From Pedobacter ginsenosidimutans (GTDB lineage Bacteria; Bacteroidota; Bacteroidia; Sphingobacteriales; Sphingobacteriaceae), in the NCBI RefSeq assembly GCF_001442625.1, contig NZ_LMZQ01000020.1, positions 1 through 64,000 on the forward strand: a stretch of DNA of 64,000 nt. The letters run 5' to 3'. Position 1 is the stretch's first letter, and each line of letters starts with the position of its first letter. Both the position numbers and the translations under genes were made by a program. The notes beneath the pieces are model-generated. The model saw only the letters and a list, made by a program, of their open reading frames with translations, was not told the origin of the DNA and ran no database searches. Positions 44,853 to 54,200 of the stretch are shown in pieces.

Positions 44853-44871
44853 CTTTCAAATATTTTGAAAG
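44853..44871. promoter_or_regulatory. Further palindrome CTTTCAAATATTTTGAAAG
   Basis: A 19-bp near-perfect palindrome just downstream of operator copy 2. It may be another regulator site or a structural element. Confidence 0.4.
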
Positions 44872-44957
44872 CTATTATTACAATTTCATGATCAACAAAA
44901 AACCAACTGTAAAAACAAGCCCATAAATTAAACGTTATACTTGTAAAAAACTGGTAT

Positions 44958-45611
44958 ATGGCAACTGCTCAGCAAATTAGAAAAGCATATTTAGATTATG
45001 TTTTAACAAACAATGAAAAACCAAAATCGGTTTATGTTTTTGTGAAGAAGCTTAAAATTACCGAGGCCGATTTTTATCAATTTTTCTCTTCTTTTGAAAG
45101 CATTGAAAAAACAATCTGGTTCGAACTTACTTTCGAAACCATTAACAAAATCAAAGAGCAAGAAGTTTGGCTACAGTATACGGCCAGAGAAAAAATGCTT
45201 TCTTTCTTTTACAGTTACCTCGAAAACCTGAAGAACGAACGCAGTTTTGTGATTTACAGTTTAAAGAATCACCGTGGTAAATTTTCTACCCCTGATGTAC
45301 TGGCTGGCGTTAAACCTATTTTCGAAAACTTTGCGCAAGAAATTATTGAAGAGGGTTTAGATAGTGGGGAGCTTGCTGAGCGCCGTTTTCTAAGCAAAAG
45401 ATATAAAGATGCCTTATGGATCCAGTTTGCCTTTATTGTTAATTTCTGGATCAACGATGATAGTGAAGGTTTCGAAAAAAGTGATGAGGCCATCGAAAAA
45501 GGCATTAATGTAACTTTCGATCTTTTTCAGCATTCGCCAATCGATAATTTATTGGAATATGGGAAGTTTTTATCCAGGAATGGGAAGTTTGCAGAAAAGA
45601 TGAGGTTTTAA
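44958..45611 (+). CDS. TetR-family transcriptional regulator
   Basis: A 217-residue regulator. The N-terminal helix-turn-helix covers residues 5-50 (ITEADFYQFFSSFESIEKTI). The rest is the helical ligand-binding domain (FVIYSLKNHRGKFSTPDVLAG). It lies 7 bp ahead of the ABC1 kinase gene and divergent from the HD gene. The matched inverted semi-palindromes in the divergent region make autoregulation plus control of both flanks the simplest reading. Ligand unknown. Confidence 0.85.
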   Translation: MATAQQIRKAYLDYVLTNNEKPKSVYVFVKKLKITEADFYQFFSSFESIEKTIWFELTFETINKIKEQEVWLQYTAREKMLSFFYSYLENLKNERSFVIYSLKNHRGKFSTPDVLAGVKPIFENFAQEIIEEGLDSGELAERRFLSKRYKDALWIQFAFIVNFWINDDSEGFEKSDEAIEKGINVTFDLFQHSPIDNLLEYGKFLSRNGKFAEKMRF

Positions 45612-45618
45612 ATACCAG

Positions 45619-46917
45619 ATGAAGACACAAAAAAGTATTCCAACCACAAAGGTAGAGCGTTCTGCAAAGTTTGTTAAAACAGGTATTCAGATCGGAGGCA
45701 ATTACATTAAACATTACTCAAAAAAACTGTTTAACCCCGAAATGGACCGCGAGCAGCTTAACGAGGATAATGCCACCGACATATATAAATCGCTGAGCGA
45801 ATTAAAGGGCAGTGCCTTAAAAATCGCACAGATGTTAAGTATGGATAAGAATATCCTGCCAAAATCTTACGTCGATAAATTTACCCAATCTCAATACAAT
45901 GCTCCACCCCTTTCAGGTCCGTTAATTGTTAGAACTTTCACCAAAAATTTCGGCAAAACACCTGAAAATATTTTCGATAGTTTTAACCTAAGCTCCAGCA
46001 ATGCTGCTTCTATTGGCCAGGTGCATCAAGCGATGCTTCATGGTAAAAAACTCGCCATTAAAATTCAATACCCTGGTGTTGGAGACAGTATTTCTTCGGA
46101 TCTGAAACTGGTAAAACCTTTCGCTTTCCGTTTATTGGGCATGTCGGAAAGGGAATTGAATATCTATATTAAAGAAGTTGAAGAACGTTTGCTCGAAGAA
46201 ACCGATTACGAACTGGAAGTTAAACGTTCTATCGAATTTTCAGAAGCCTGTAAAAACCTCGATCATGTTGTATTTCCGAAATACTACCCCGAATTATCCG
46301 GAAAGCGGATCATTACCATGGATTGGATTGATGGTTTGCATTTAAAAGAATTTTTACAAACGGATCCTTCTCAAGCGCTGCGAAATAAAATTGGTCAGGC
46401 GCTGTGGGATTTCTATAATTTTCAACAACATGAACTCAGGGCTGTACACGCAGATCCGCATCCTGGAAATTTTATGATTACACCGGATGAAAACCTTGGA
46501 GTAATTGATTTTGGCTGTATAAAAGAAATGCCAGATGATTTCTATTACCCGTTTTTCGCCTTAATTTCTACTGATGTAATTCATGATAAAAATAAAACGA
46601 TAGATGCATTTAGAAAACTGGACATGATCCATGCTGACGATTCTCCTGAACAGATTGAGTTTTACTATAAATCGTATAGGGAGATGATCAGTCTTTTTGC
46701 CAAACCCTATACCAGTAAATCTTTCGATTTTAGTAAACCTGATTTTTTTGAGCAACTATATGTCTATGGCGAAAAAATTTCTAAAATGCCGGAATTTAAA
46801 CAGGCACGTGGCGTAAAACATTTCATTTATGTTAACCGGACTAATTTTGGGCTATATACGATTTTACATGAATTAAAAGCAACGGTTAAAACAGATACTT
46901 ATAAACCAAATGTATAG
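45619..46917 (+). CDS. ABC1/AarF (UbiB-like) atypical kinase
   Basis: A 432-residue member of the ADCK/UbiB family, linked to isoprenoid quinone and lipid metabolism. The family signature is SELKGSALKIAQML (residues 60-73), where the KxGQ motif reads KIAQ, an altered Gly. The Ala-rich loop NAASIGQVHQAML, the VAVK-like lysine in KKLAIKIQYPGV, the catalytic AVHADPHPGNF and the metal site VIDFGCIKEM are present. No C-terminal membrane segments are evident. It is cotranscribed with tetR. Confidence 0.9.
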   Translation: MKTQKSIPTTKVERSAKFVKTGIQIGGNYIKHYSKKLFNPEMDREQLNEDNATDIYKSLSELKGSALKIAQMLSMDKNILPKSYVDKFTQSQYNAPPLSGPLIVRTFTKNFGKTPENIFDSFNLSSSNAASIGQVHQAMLHGKKLAIKIQYPGVGDSISSDLKLVKPFAFRLLGMSERELNIYIKEVEERLLEETDYELEVKRSIEFSEACKNLDHVVFPKYYPELSGKRIITMDWIDGLHLKEFLQTDPSQALRNKIGQALWDFYNFQQHELRAVHADPHPGNFMITPDENLGVIDFGCIKEMPDDFYYPFFALISTDVIHDKNKTIDAFRKLDMIHADDSPEQIEFYYKSYREMISLFAKPYTSKSFDFSKPDFFEQLYVYGEKISKMPEFKQARGVKHFIYVNRTNFGLYTILHELKATVKTDTYKPNV

Positions 46918-47072
46918 TGCATAGTTGTCATTTCGATCTCGATGCTTCGAGAAGAAATTTATATTGCTTTGATATTAGCCCTTCCTTGCTGGATTAATAC
47001 TAACCATTAATGAATTAAGAAAATTAATTTTTTTTAGGATGTTATAAAGGAAGTTATCCCTTAGGAAAGGTC

Positions 47073-47192
47073 CGTCATTTCGAGCGTAGCCGAGAAATCT
47101 ATTAGTAAAATTCTGAATAATACAATTCATAAATTTCTCTCCCGAAAGTTCGGGATTGCGCTCCATCCGATAGCTATCAGATCGAAATGACG
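47073..47192. repeat. Palindromic element, family A, copy 3
   Basis: Bounded by CGTCATTTCGAGCGTAG and ATCGAAATGACG, with ATTTCTCTCCCGAAAGTTCGGG inside (palindrome 47141-47154). It lies between the convergent ABC1 and response-regulator genes. Confidence 0.75.
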
Positions 47193-47214
47193 ACCATTCG
47201 ATCGAATAAGATTT

Positions 47215-47571
47215 TTAAGAATTTTTCTTTACCACTTCAACCATATGATCAATATCAAACGGTTTTTCGATATAATCATCAGCTTTGCATTCTTCTGCCT
47301 GTTGAGGTAAGTTATTTGATGTGGAAGTTAACACAGCCGATACATCTTCTGTTTGAGGATCAGATTTAAGTTCTTTAATCACCTGTGATCCTCTCTTTTT
47401 TCCCTTAATGTGATCATCTACAATCACCACATCGGGTTCAATTTCGTCTATTTTATCTATAGGTTCGGTTGTCAATGATGCCGTAACATCAAATCCCTCC
47501 TCTTCCAATACATGGTCCATTATATCAAGGATATCTTTATTATCCTGAACAAGCACAACCTTTTTCTTCAT
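47215..47571 (-). CDS. Stand-alone receiver-domain protein
   Basis: A 118-residue CheY-like protein with no output domain. The phospho-acceptor is D52 in VVIVDDHIKG and the lysine is in YIEKPFD. The acidic pocket has a single Asp (VLVQDNKD), where most receivers have a pair. It may act as a phosphate sink or scaffold. It is monocistronic; no kinase neighbour. The gap 47572-47843 holds only a weak hairpin and no gene. Confidence 0.85.
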   Translation of the reverse strand: MKKKVVLVQDNKDILDIMDHVLEEEGFDVTASLTTEPIDKIDEIEPDVVIVDDHIKGKKRGSQVIKELKSDPQTEDVSAVLTSTSNNLPQQAEECKADDYIEKPFDIDHMVEVVKKNS

Positions 47572-47843
47572 AAATAAAAACAGACTAAAATTCTCATTAA
47601 ATATAAAGAAAAAGACTAACTCAATAAAAGATCTTAAAATATTTTACAAATGCTTGGTAAAAGTTTCAAGTTTTCGTCTTGAATTAATGCCTGTTCGTCG
47701 AGTATTACCTATCGATTGTATAAAAACGCAACATTGCCTGCAACGTTTTTTATTTCATTGCGTCTTATCATCAAAACTACAACAAAAAGACTTAAACATT
47801 TAAATAACAATTAATTAACATTTAATTTTTAAATAAAAATATT

Positions 47844-48446
47844 ATGAAAACCTCAATCAAAACCCTAATTGCCACTTCATTAACAGCAATCGTTTTATCG
47901 TCAGCTGTATTTACTACAAGCGTTTCTGCAATAGAAAAAGAGCCACATACAATTTTAAAAATATCGGCTTTTAAAAGAATTTCTGTAAAAGGAAATGTAG
48001 AAGTAACCATTATCCAGCGGAGTAACCCAGGCATTTCTTATACTGATGATAACACTGGAACAGCAAAAGTGATGCAGGATGGTGATAATTTAAAAATCAC
48101 TTCAACTAGTACCGAAAAAGCAAAACTAACTGTTTATGTAAACGATTTTTACAGAATTGTAGCATCAGAAAATGCAATTGTTAAAACTGAAGGAAAACTA
48201 AGGACTAAATATCTTCAGATCTTTTTAAAAGGAAATGCACATGCCGAAATCAATACCAGCTCAGAAGGTTTATATACTGTAATTGCTGATCAGGCAGACT
48301 TAAAATTAAGCGGTTCTACTGATCAACATACTTTAGTAATGGGTAAATCACAAAAATTAACTATCGATAGATTTGCAGCTTTAAAAACAAACATCAGCTC
48401 TGTAGAAACTTTTGCAATTGAAAAAGAAATTGCTGCAATCAAATAA
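47844..48446 (+). CDS. Head-GIN domain exported protein (DUF2807)
   Basis: A 200-residue protein with a signal peptide ending SVSAIEKE (about residue 30). Residues 45-190 fit the head-GIN (putative auto-transporter adhesin) domain, a beta-solenoid (FKRISVKGNVEVTIIQ at its start). Function is unknown; the fold is common in Bacteroidetes surface proteins. It is monocistronic and followed by a strong terminator. Confidence 0.8.
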   Translation: MKTSIKTLIATSLTAIVLSSAVFTTSVSAIEKEPHTILKISAFKRISVKGNVEVTIIQRSNPGISYTDDNTGTAKVMQDGDNLKITSTSTEKAKLTVYVNDFYRIVASENAIVKTEGKLRTKYLQIFLKGNAHAEINTSSEGLYTVIADQADLKLSGSTDQHTLVMGKSQKLTIDRFAALKTNISSVETFAIEKEIAAIK

Positions 48447-48462
48447 TAAAAAACACACAAAT

Positions 48463-48505
48463 GAAACAAGGCTTTCTGATTAGGATCAGAAAGCCTTTTG
48501 TTTTT
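48463..48505 (+). terminator. Terminator of the GIN gene
   Basis: A perfect 13-bp stem, AAGGCTTTCTGAT with ATCAGAAAGCCTT (48468-48480/48485-48497), and a 4-nt loop, followed by T-rich sequence. Confidence 0.92.
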
Positions 48506-48529
48506 GAACATAATACAAACTTCTAAGGA

Positions 48530-48673
48530 GGCTGTATCACAGATATAGATTGTCATCCTGTCCAAAGGACTCCTACGGAGAGCCTGTCGAAGGACTTGTC
48601 CAAATGCTTCACAAAGCGTTTCGACAAGCTCAACGTGGCAAGTTCTAACGGAATCAAAATTTATGATACAGCC
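48530..48673. repeat. Palindromic element, family C, with outer inverted repeats (copy 1)
   Basis: A 144-bp element framed by GGCTGTATCA and TGATACAGCC (perfect 10-bp arms). The core, TGTCATCCTGTCC ... AGCTCAACGTGGCA (48551-48640), contains GAGCCTGTCGAAGGACTT. The core recurs inverted at 61982-62071 and in short form at 54973-55042. Confidence 0.8.
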
Positions 48674-48704
48674 TTTAACTTATAGTGTCACTGATCTATA
48701 GTTA

Positions 48705-51131
48705 TTAACGCTGCAGCACCTTCGCGATTTCCTTCTCGATGGATTTGATCTCTTTAGGTTTAAGTTTTTTAGCAGCATCTGTTTTGGCTGCTACTTTACT
48801 TTCCAGATATTTTACGCCTACCCTTAACGCTTTTAAACCAGAAACACCTTGAAGTTCATCTAGTTCAAGCTGCTCTAAATCGTCATTTAAATATCCTTGC
48901 ACCTGCATGTATTTAATGTACTCCATATATTCTTTGGCCTCTTCAGGATTGAAATAAACCATTGCAATTTTATGGGGCTGCGTTAAACGTTCGGTTGTAC
49001 CTTTAACCAATACTTTATCAATACGTTTTTTAACTACTTCGTAACGGATGTTATAAGCACCTTCTACATCAAAACGGCGTTCGTCGTTCCTAAAGCTAAT
49101 ATCAATTGCATTAGAGTGGATAAAGATCAGCTGTGTGGTTTCTAATGCACGGGGCATTTCGCCAATTAATCCTTTCGATAAACGCGCAATATCGACCATT
49201 GAGGTTAACTGCCATAAACGGATATTTTTGAGGTACAACAAATCAAATGGCCGATCTGGTGCAATTTCCTGTCCGATGTAAATATCGTACTCCACTCCAT
49301 CAGTTCTGAATTTGGCAAAATAACAAGGGTATGAAGCCTGTAAATTAGCCTGCGATTTCTCCAGGTACTGACTCACTTCGGTATTGATCAGCTGCATCGA
49401 AATTTCCAGCTGCCTGCGATTTGCAAATGCAGCACCTGTTTCTGGAACAATAACTTCGAAATAACGATCAACAAACTCAGCTGTTATCGGGTAGTTTCCT
49501 TTTATAATTGATAAGAAAGGATAAACCTCTATTTCTAAAAACTCGTTCAGTTTGTTCTCTTCGTTTGATGAAGCAAAATCGCCGATGCGTTTAATCCAGT
49601 CTTTACAATTGAATAAAAGTTTATCGGTAAGTTCTAAAGAAACATGCTTACGGATGGCTTTTAAAGTATCAATTAAACTGTTTAACTGTACTTCCATATC
49701 ATCTTTTAAAGCTTTATTCCGCTCTATGGTAGAATTACGGATATCAATTGCGCCAAACAGCGGATACATATGTTTAAAGGTGATCGTTTCGATTTCCTTT
49801 AATTTATGGTAACTGTTATTCTGCTGAAGAAAATGCCAAACAGCTTCATTAAACTTCCATTGTACCGATGGTTGTAAAGCGGTAAACTTATCCATCAGCA
49901 CTTCGTCCATTTTAGCATCAAATTCTTCAATACTGTATTGGAAAAGCTGACCGATTAAAGGCATCGCCGGACGTAACCTCGATAAAAGTTTATCGTCAAC
50001 CAATACTTCCTCACTCGAATAAACCTCTAAAACGCCTGCCAGCTGGGTATTGTAATACACCGGTAATACCGAATAAGAACAAACACCAGCAGCTTTTAAA
50101 ACCCTTAAAAAAGGATCTTTATCAATCTGATCGTCGTTAATTGAGCTTACAAAAATTGACCTTGGGTTTTCTTTATATTTATCAACCAACGAATAAAATA
50201 CCTCTTCTTCCAGATTGGATGATTTTGCCGAATTAATAAGCATACTCTGCGAAAACTCCTGATTATCGAAAACGAGCTTATTGTTAACGGTTAAAAAAGG
50301 CATTAAACCAAATTCGAGTTTTCCGTTTCCACTAAGGGTTTTTAAGGCATGGATTACATGTGTATAGGCTTCCGTTTGATAATTGTGATTAACAAGCGCA
50401 TCGCGGATACCATCAATAGCATGTTGCAAAGTTACATCTGTTATTGAGATAATGCTGAATCCTTCAAAGTGAAAATTTTGTAAAGGCAGGTGCTTTACCA
50501 GGTATTCCAGTTCGGTTTCGTCTTGAAAATGCTTGCCGAGTTCTTCAAAATTAAGCTCAGGCAAATCACCTTTATGCATAATATCTACAAACTTCGTATC
50601 GGTTTGGATATTGTAATATTGTGTCAGTTTTGTTTCCTGATTAATATGAGCATAAATGATCTCATTCTTTAGTACCGAGGTAAAATTATAAAAACGGCCT
50701 AAAATAACGTTGTAGATAAACTTAAGTTGTTTTTTCTCAACAGGCTCGTTGTCTTTGGTTACCTTATTTTTAGGATCATGATCCTTAAAAAATTTATAGA
50801 ATGCATTGGTACTAAAAAAAATCTGATCTGGAATTGGGGTACTTAAAGCCCAAAATAAATCGTCTTCATTATCCATTAAAGGGGTTAGAATGGTAAAAAT
50901 CAATTCTAAAGTATCTTTATATTGGGATAATTCTTCGGCACTGATGTTGCCAAGCAGCACATCGTCTTTTTCAATTTTTTGAAGTAAAAACCTGTAAAAT
51001 TCAGATTTTACCGATTTTTCTGTTTTCAATCTGCCTTTTAAATACTCCACAAGGGGGCGAAAAGACAGTGATGATTCTACCTGGCAATGTATACATTCGT
51101 TTTTATGTATCTGTATTACATTGGTATTCAT
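48705..51131 (-). CDS. Large GAF-domain protein (808 aa)
   Basis: Not a family with known function. A likely GAF domain lies at residues about 280-400 (SVLPVYYNTQLAGVLEVYS). The rest is mostly helical. Two short segments, AIDIRNST (D463) and KRIGDFA (D518), recall the metal-binding aspartates of class III nucleotide cyclases, but the surrounding pattern does not fit, so this is not a call. There is no signal peptide or membrane segment, so it is cytoplasmic. A perfect -7 box TATCTTTG lies at 51190-51197 (minus). Convergent with the GIN gene. Confidence 0.7.
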   Translation of the reverse strand: MNTNVIQIHKNECIHCQVESSLSFRPLVEYLKGRLKTEKSVKSEFYRFLLQKIEKDDVLLGNISAEELSQYKDTLELIFTILTPLMDNEDDLFWALSTPIPDQIFFSTNAFYKFFKDHDPKNKVTKDNEPVEKKQLKFIYNVILGRFYNFTSVLKNEIIYAHINQETKLTQYYNIQTDTKFVDIMHKGDLPELNFEELGKHFQDETELEYLVKHLPLQNFHFEGFSIISITDVTLQHAIDGIRDALVNHNYQTEAYTHVIHALKTLSGNGKLEFGLMPFLTVNNKLVFDNQEFSQSMLINSAKSSNLEEEVFYSLVDKYKENPRSIFVSSINDDQIDKDPFLRVLKAAGVCSYSVLPVYYNTQLAGVLEVYSSEEVLVDDKLLSRLRPAMPLIGQLFQYSIEEFDAKMDEVLMDKFTALQPSVQWKFNEAVWHFLQQNNSYHKLKEIETITFKHMYPLFGAIDIRNSTIERNKALKDDMEVQLNSLIDTLKAIRKHVSLELTDKLLFNCKDWIKRIGDFASSNEENKLNEFLEIEVYPFLSIIKGNYPITAEFVDRYFEVIVPETGAAFANRRQLEISMQLINTEVSQYLEKSQANLQASYPCYFAKFRTDGVEYDIYIGQEIAPDRPFDLLYLKNIRLWQLTSMVDIARLSKGLIGEMPRALETTQLIFIHSNAIDISFRNDERRFDVEGAYNIRYEVVKKRIDKVLVKGTTERLTQPHKIAMVYFNPEEAKEYMEYIKYMQVQGYLNDDLEQLELDELQGVSGLKALRVGVKYLESKVAAKTDAAKKLKPKEIKSIEKEIAKVLQR

Positions 51132-51189
51132 TGTATAAGTTTGCTATAGTGTAAAATTTATAGTTATCTATTTAATTACTAATTCATTG

Positions 51190-51197
51190 CAAAGATA
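51190..51197 (-). promoter_or_regulatory. -7 box TATCTTTG for the GAF gene
   Basis: Exact TAnnTTTG match on the minus strand, with a TTG 14 bp further upstream (51212-51214). Leader about 55 bases. Confidence 0.7.
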
Positions 51198-51271
51198 CAT
51201 ACTCGTTAAAGCAATGTTCGTCTGCTGAACGTAATACTTGGATATTACATCTATTAATATGTTACACAAAT

Positions 51272-54200
51272 TTAGTACCTAAAATTAAGCGATACGTATG
51301 GATACCAGCCATCAGACGAGTGCCCCATTACAAATCGCACAACTGTAAGTGATGCCGGAGCGAAGTAAACGCCCCCTCCTACACCGTGGTGCCATAATGT
51401 AGAAGTTTCGTCACGTTTCCAAACCCTGCCTACATCATAAAAACCCAATAAGCCAATTTGTCCGGGTAAAACGTAACTAACCAGATCGCCAAGTTTGGCC
51501 CTAAGTTCTAAGTTGTTATAAAAAGTATGTTCGCCGGCAAACCTAAACTGGCGGTAACCTAAGAGATTTCCTTGTCCGCCCAGATATAAGGCCTGATAAA
51601 AAGCTGGTTTACCAATGGTTACTCCTCCACCAAAACGATCTGCCAAAATGAAGTTTTTCCTGCCATCGAGGTTTTTATACAAAGCTATACTGGCCGTAAA
51701 CTGGCCGTAAGAATTTGAGTATTTGTTAACGCCTTTATAACCCAAAAGTTTAAAGTCAACATAACTGCCCAATGTTGGTAACAAATCATTATCGCGGGTA
51801 TTGTTGGTAAAATTGACAAACGCACCTGCAAACATTTTTTCGTTACGTACCGTTATCGAATCAGATGAATGTAAGAGTGATGGATTTTCGATAAAACGAC
51901 CATCATTATCTTCCTGATTATATTTATAATATTGATATGACGGACCAACGCTAAAAGTAGATTTCGGACGGCGCCACCTGATTGAAGCATCAACCTGATA
52001 AAGGTTGAAACGTGCACGGTAGTACCTAATGTTGTCTCCATCGTTGAAAGGTGTTTCGTTGCCCAAGCCAAAGAAATTCTGTGTGTTATTTGGCGCGAAA
52101 GCATCGGCTTTTACAACAAAATCGCCTTTACCCAAAGCTTTTAACCACTCGCCTTTATAGTTAAACCTAAAAGCTTTTGTTGAGAATGAATGCAAGAAAG
52201 AAATAGTCTGCGAATTACCATAAGGTTGTTTTCTGAAACCAGGGTTGGTTTGTTTGTAGATCAAACCTAATAAAAGGCCATCATCTTGATTGTAACCTGC
52301 ATTTAACAGCCACGAATTACGGCGGTACATATCTTTTGGTATGTAACTGAAATTCGAAGTATCATTAGAAATAATTTTCCTGATTTTATTGATATCCGCT
52401 CCATTGTAAGTTGCCTTATCGGTTCTACCGTATAACTTTACAGATCCGTTGCTATTTGCAAAATCGTAAACTTTAGTGCCCTTTCCACCGATAATCCGTA
52501 ATTTAATATTCGATTTTTTATTGTTCAGGATCAAGCTGTCGTTACCATTGTGCATGTAAACCCTGATTTCTTTGGTTACTTTGGGATCGAATTTCCGATC
52601 GAAAAGCTCGTCTTTGATATTACCCTCTTTAGAAATTTTATTGATTTTTACGCGTAACCCATCTTTTTCAGCATCGGTAATCTGAATCAGTTCATTCTTA
52701 TTGGTCACCTCAATATCTACAATCCGGTTAAAGAAATGATAATACTGGTTCATTAACTTTGGCAAAGTGGCTATCCTGTTACGCATTTGTGCCAAAAAAG
52801 CATCGTGATGTAATGAATAACTTGGTTCAGGGAGTTTTTTTAGTGCTTTTTCGAAAACGGCATCGTTATAATTAGCGCAGAAATCTTTCACAATTTTATC
52901 AAATTCCTCCTCTTCGATATTGGCTGTCCAACGGCTGCTGATTTCTCTACCTTCCCATAAAAACCAATTGATATCTTTTATACCACGTTCATAACCCTGC
53001 ATCATCGGTAATAATGACGAAGATTGTGTGTAACGCTGTAAAAGGCCGTCAGATCTAAAAAATACCTGATCGCGATCTCTTGGTACCGGCGAATAAAGCG
53101 AACCATCTTTTGTTTTCGTTTCTTTCCAACGCCATTGGTCTTCGTGCCTGTCCCAATCGCCTAATAACACATCAAATGCCCTTGCTTTAACCCAGGCAGG
53201 TCCATCTAATCTATTATCGTTATCATCAGTTAGTTTTTTATCCATTTTCGGAGAACTGTCTGATTCTCCTGTAGGTTCTCTTTCTTCAAACAAACACAAA
53301 GTATTGGCGAATGCTGATTCAAATTCACCTAAGTTGTCATCAGGGGAAACCCAGCCAATAATCGGGTTGCTATGCGGGATACCGCCAGCTTTAGCTAGCT
53401 CGGGAACTACCAGTGCCGAAAACGGATGCTGTGCCGACATGTTATCCTTTATAATATCTTTAGCAAAAGTTTCGCGCAATGCTGCAGGCAAAAGTACCTC
53501 AGGGTATTTCTCCACGCTACGCAATACATATTCTTTACCGTTTTTATCCTCTAATCGTAAAGAGCGCGATTGATTGCCCCCACCACGCTGAGTCGCTTTT
53601 AAACCACCCATCATTTGAGAAACCCGTAACACAGGAACTTTTGTTTTTGCAGCATATTCTTTACGGTAATTTTCGCCAAAAATAGCACGGTGAAAACGAC
53701 TAACGCTGTCGTATTCGGGTTTAATGCGTACAAAAATACTATCTGCGGTAATCGGTTTATCTCTGTTTCTTACTATTTGAGGGATGGTTTCGAACTTTTT
53801 AATGTAACTATAAACTCTTTTAACGCTCGTATCTGAATAAATATAATATTCGTAACGCATATCGTTGTTTTTCAACTGATCGGCAACCACATAACCTTGC
53901 TGCATTTCGTGAAATAAAGATGTTTTGCCCTCCTTATTTGGCGATACTTTCGAACCAGATCCACTAATAATCTGCAGCTGTTTTCCTTTGATTAACTGCA
54001 GGCCGTGTTCATGCCCGGCAACATAAGTTACATTAGGATAATCGCCGAATACACCGGTTACTGATTTAATCATATCCTTATAGGCCGGATGGTTTAAATC
54101 TTCAGGACTTAACAAGGTTGAACGCAATAATGGATAAACAGAACCCAAAACAGGCAAAGGGACATATAGATTTTTATCCAGCGATGTTAATGGAAAGATA

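Noticed and set aside
48705..51131. Calling the GAF protein a nucleotide cyclase
   Set aside because: Only two short Asp motifs match loosely, with wrong spacing and all-helical flanks. The resemblance is kept as a low-interest finding instead.
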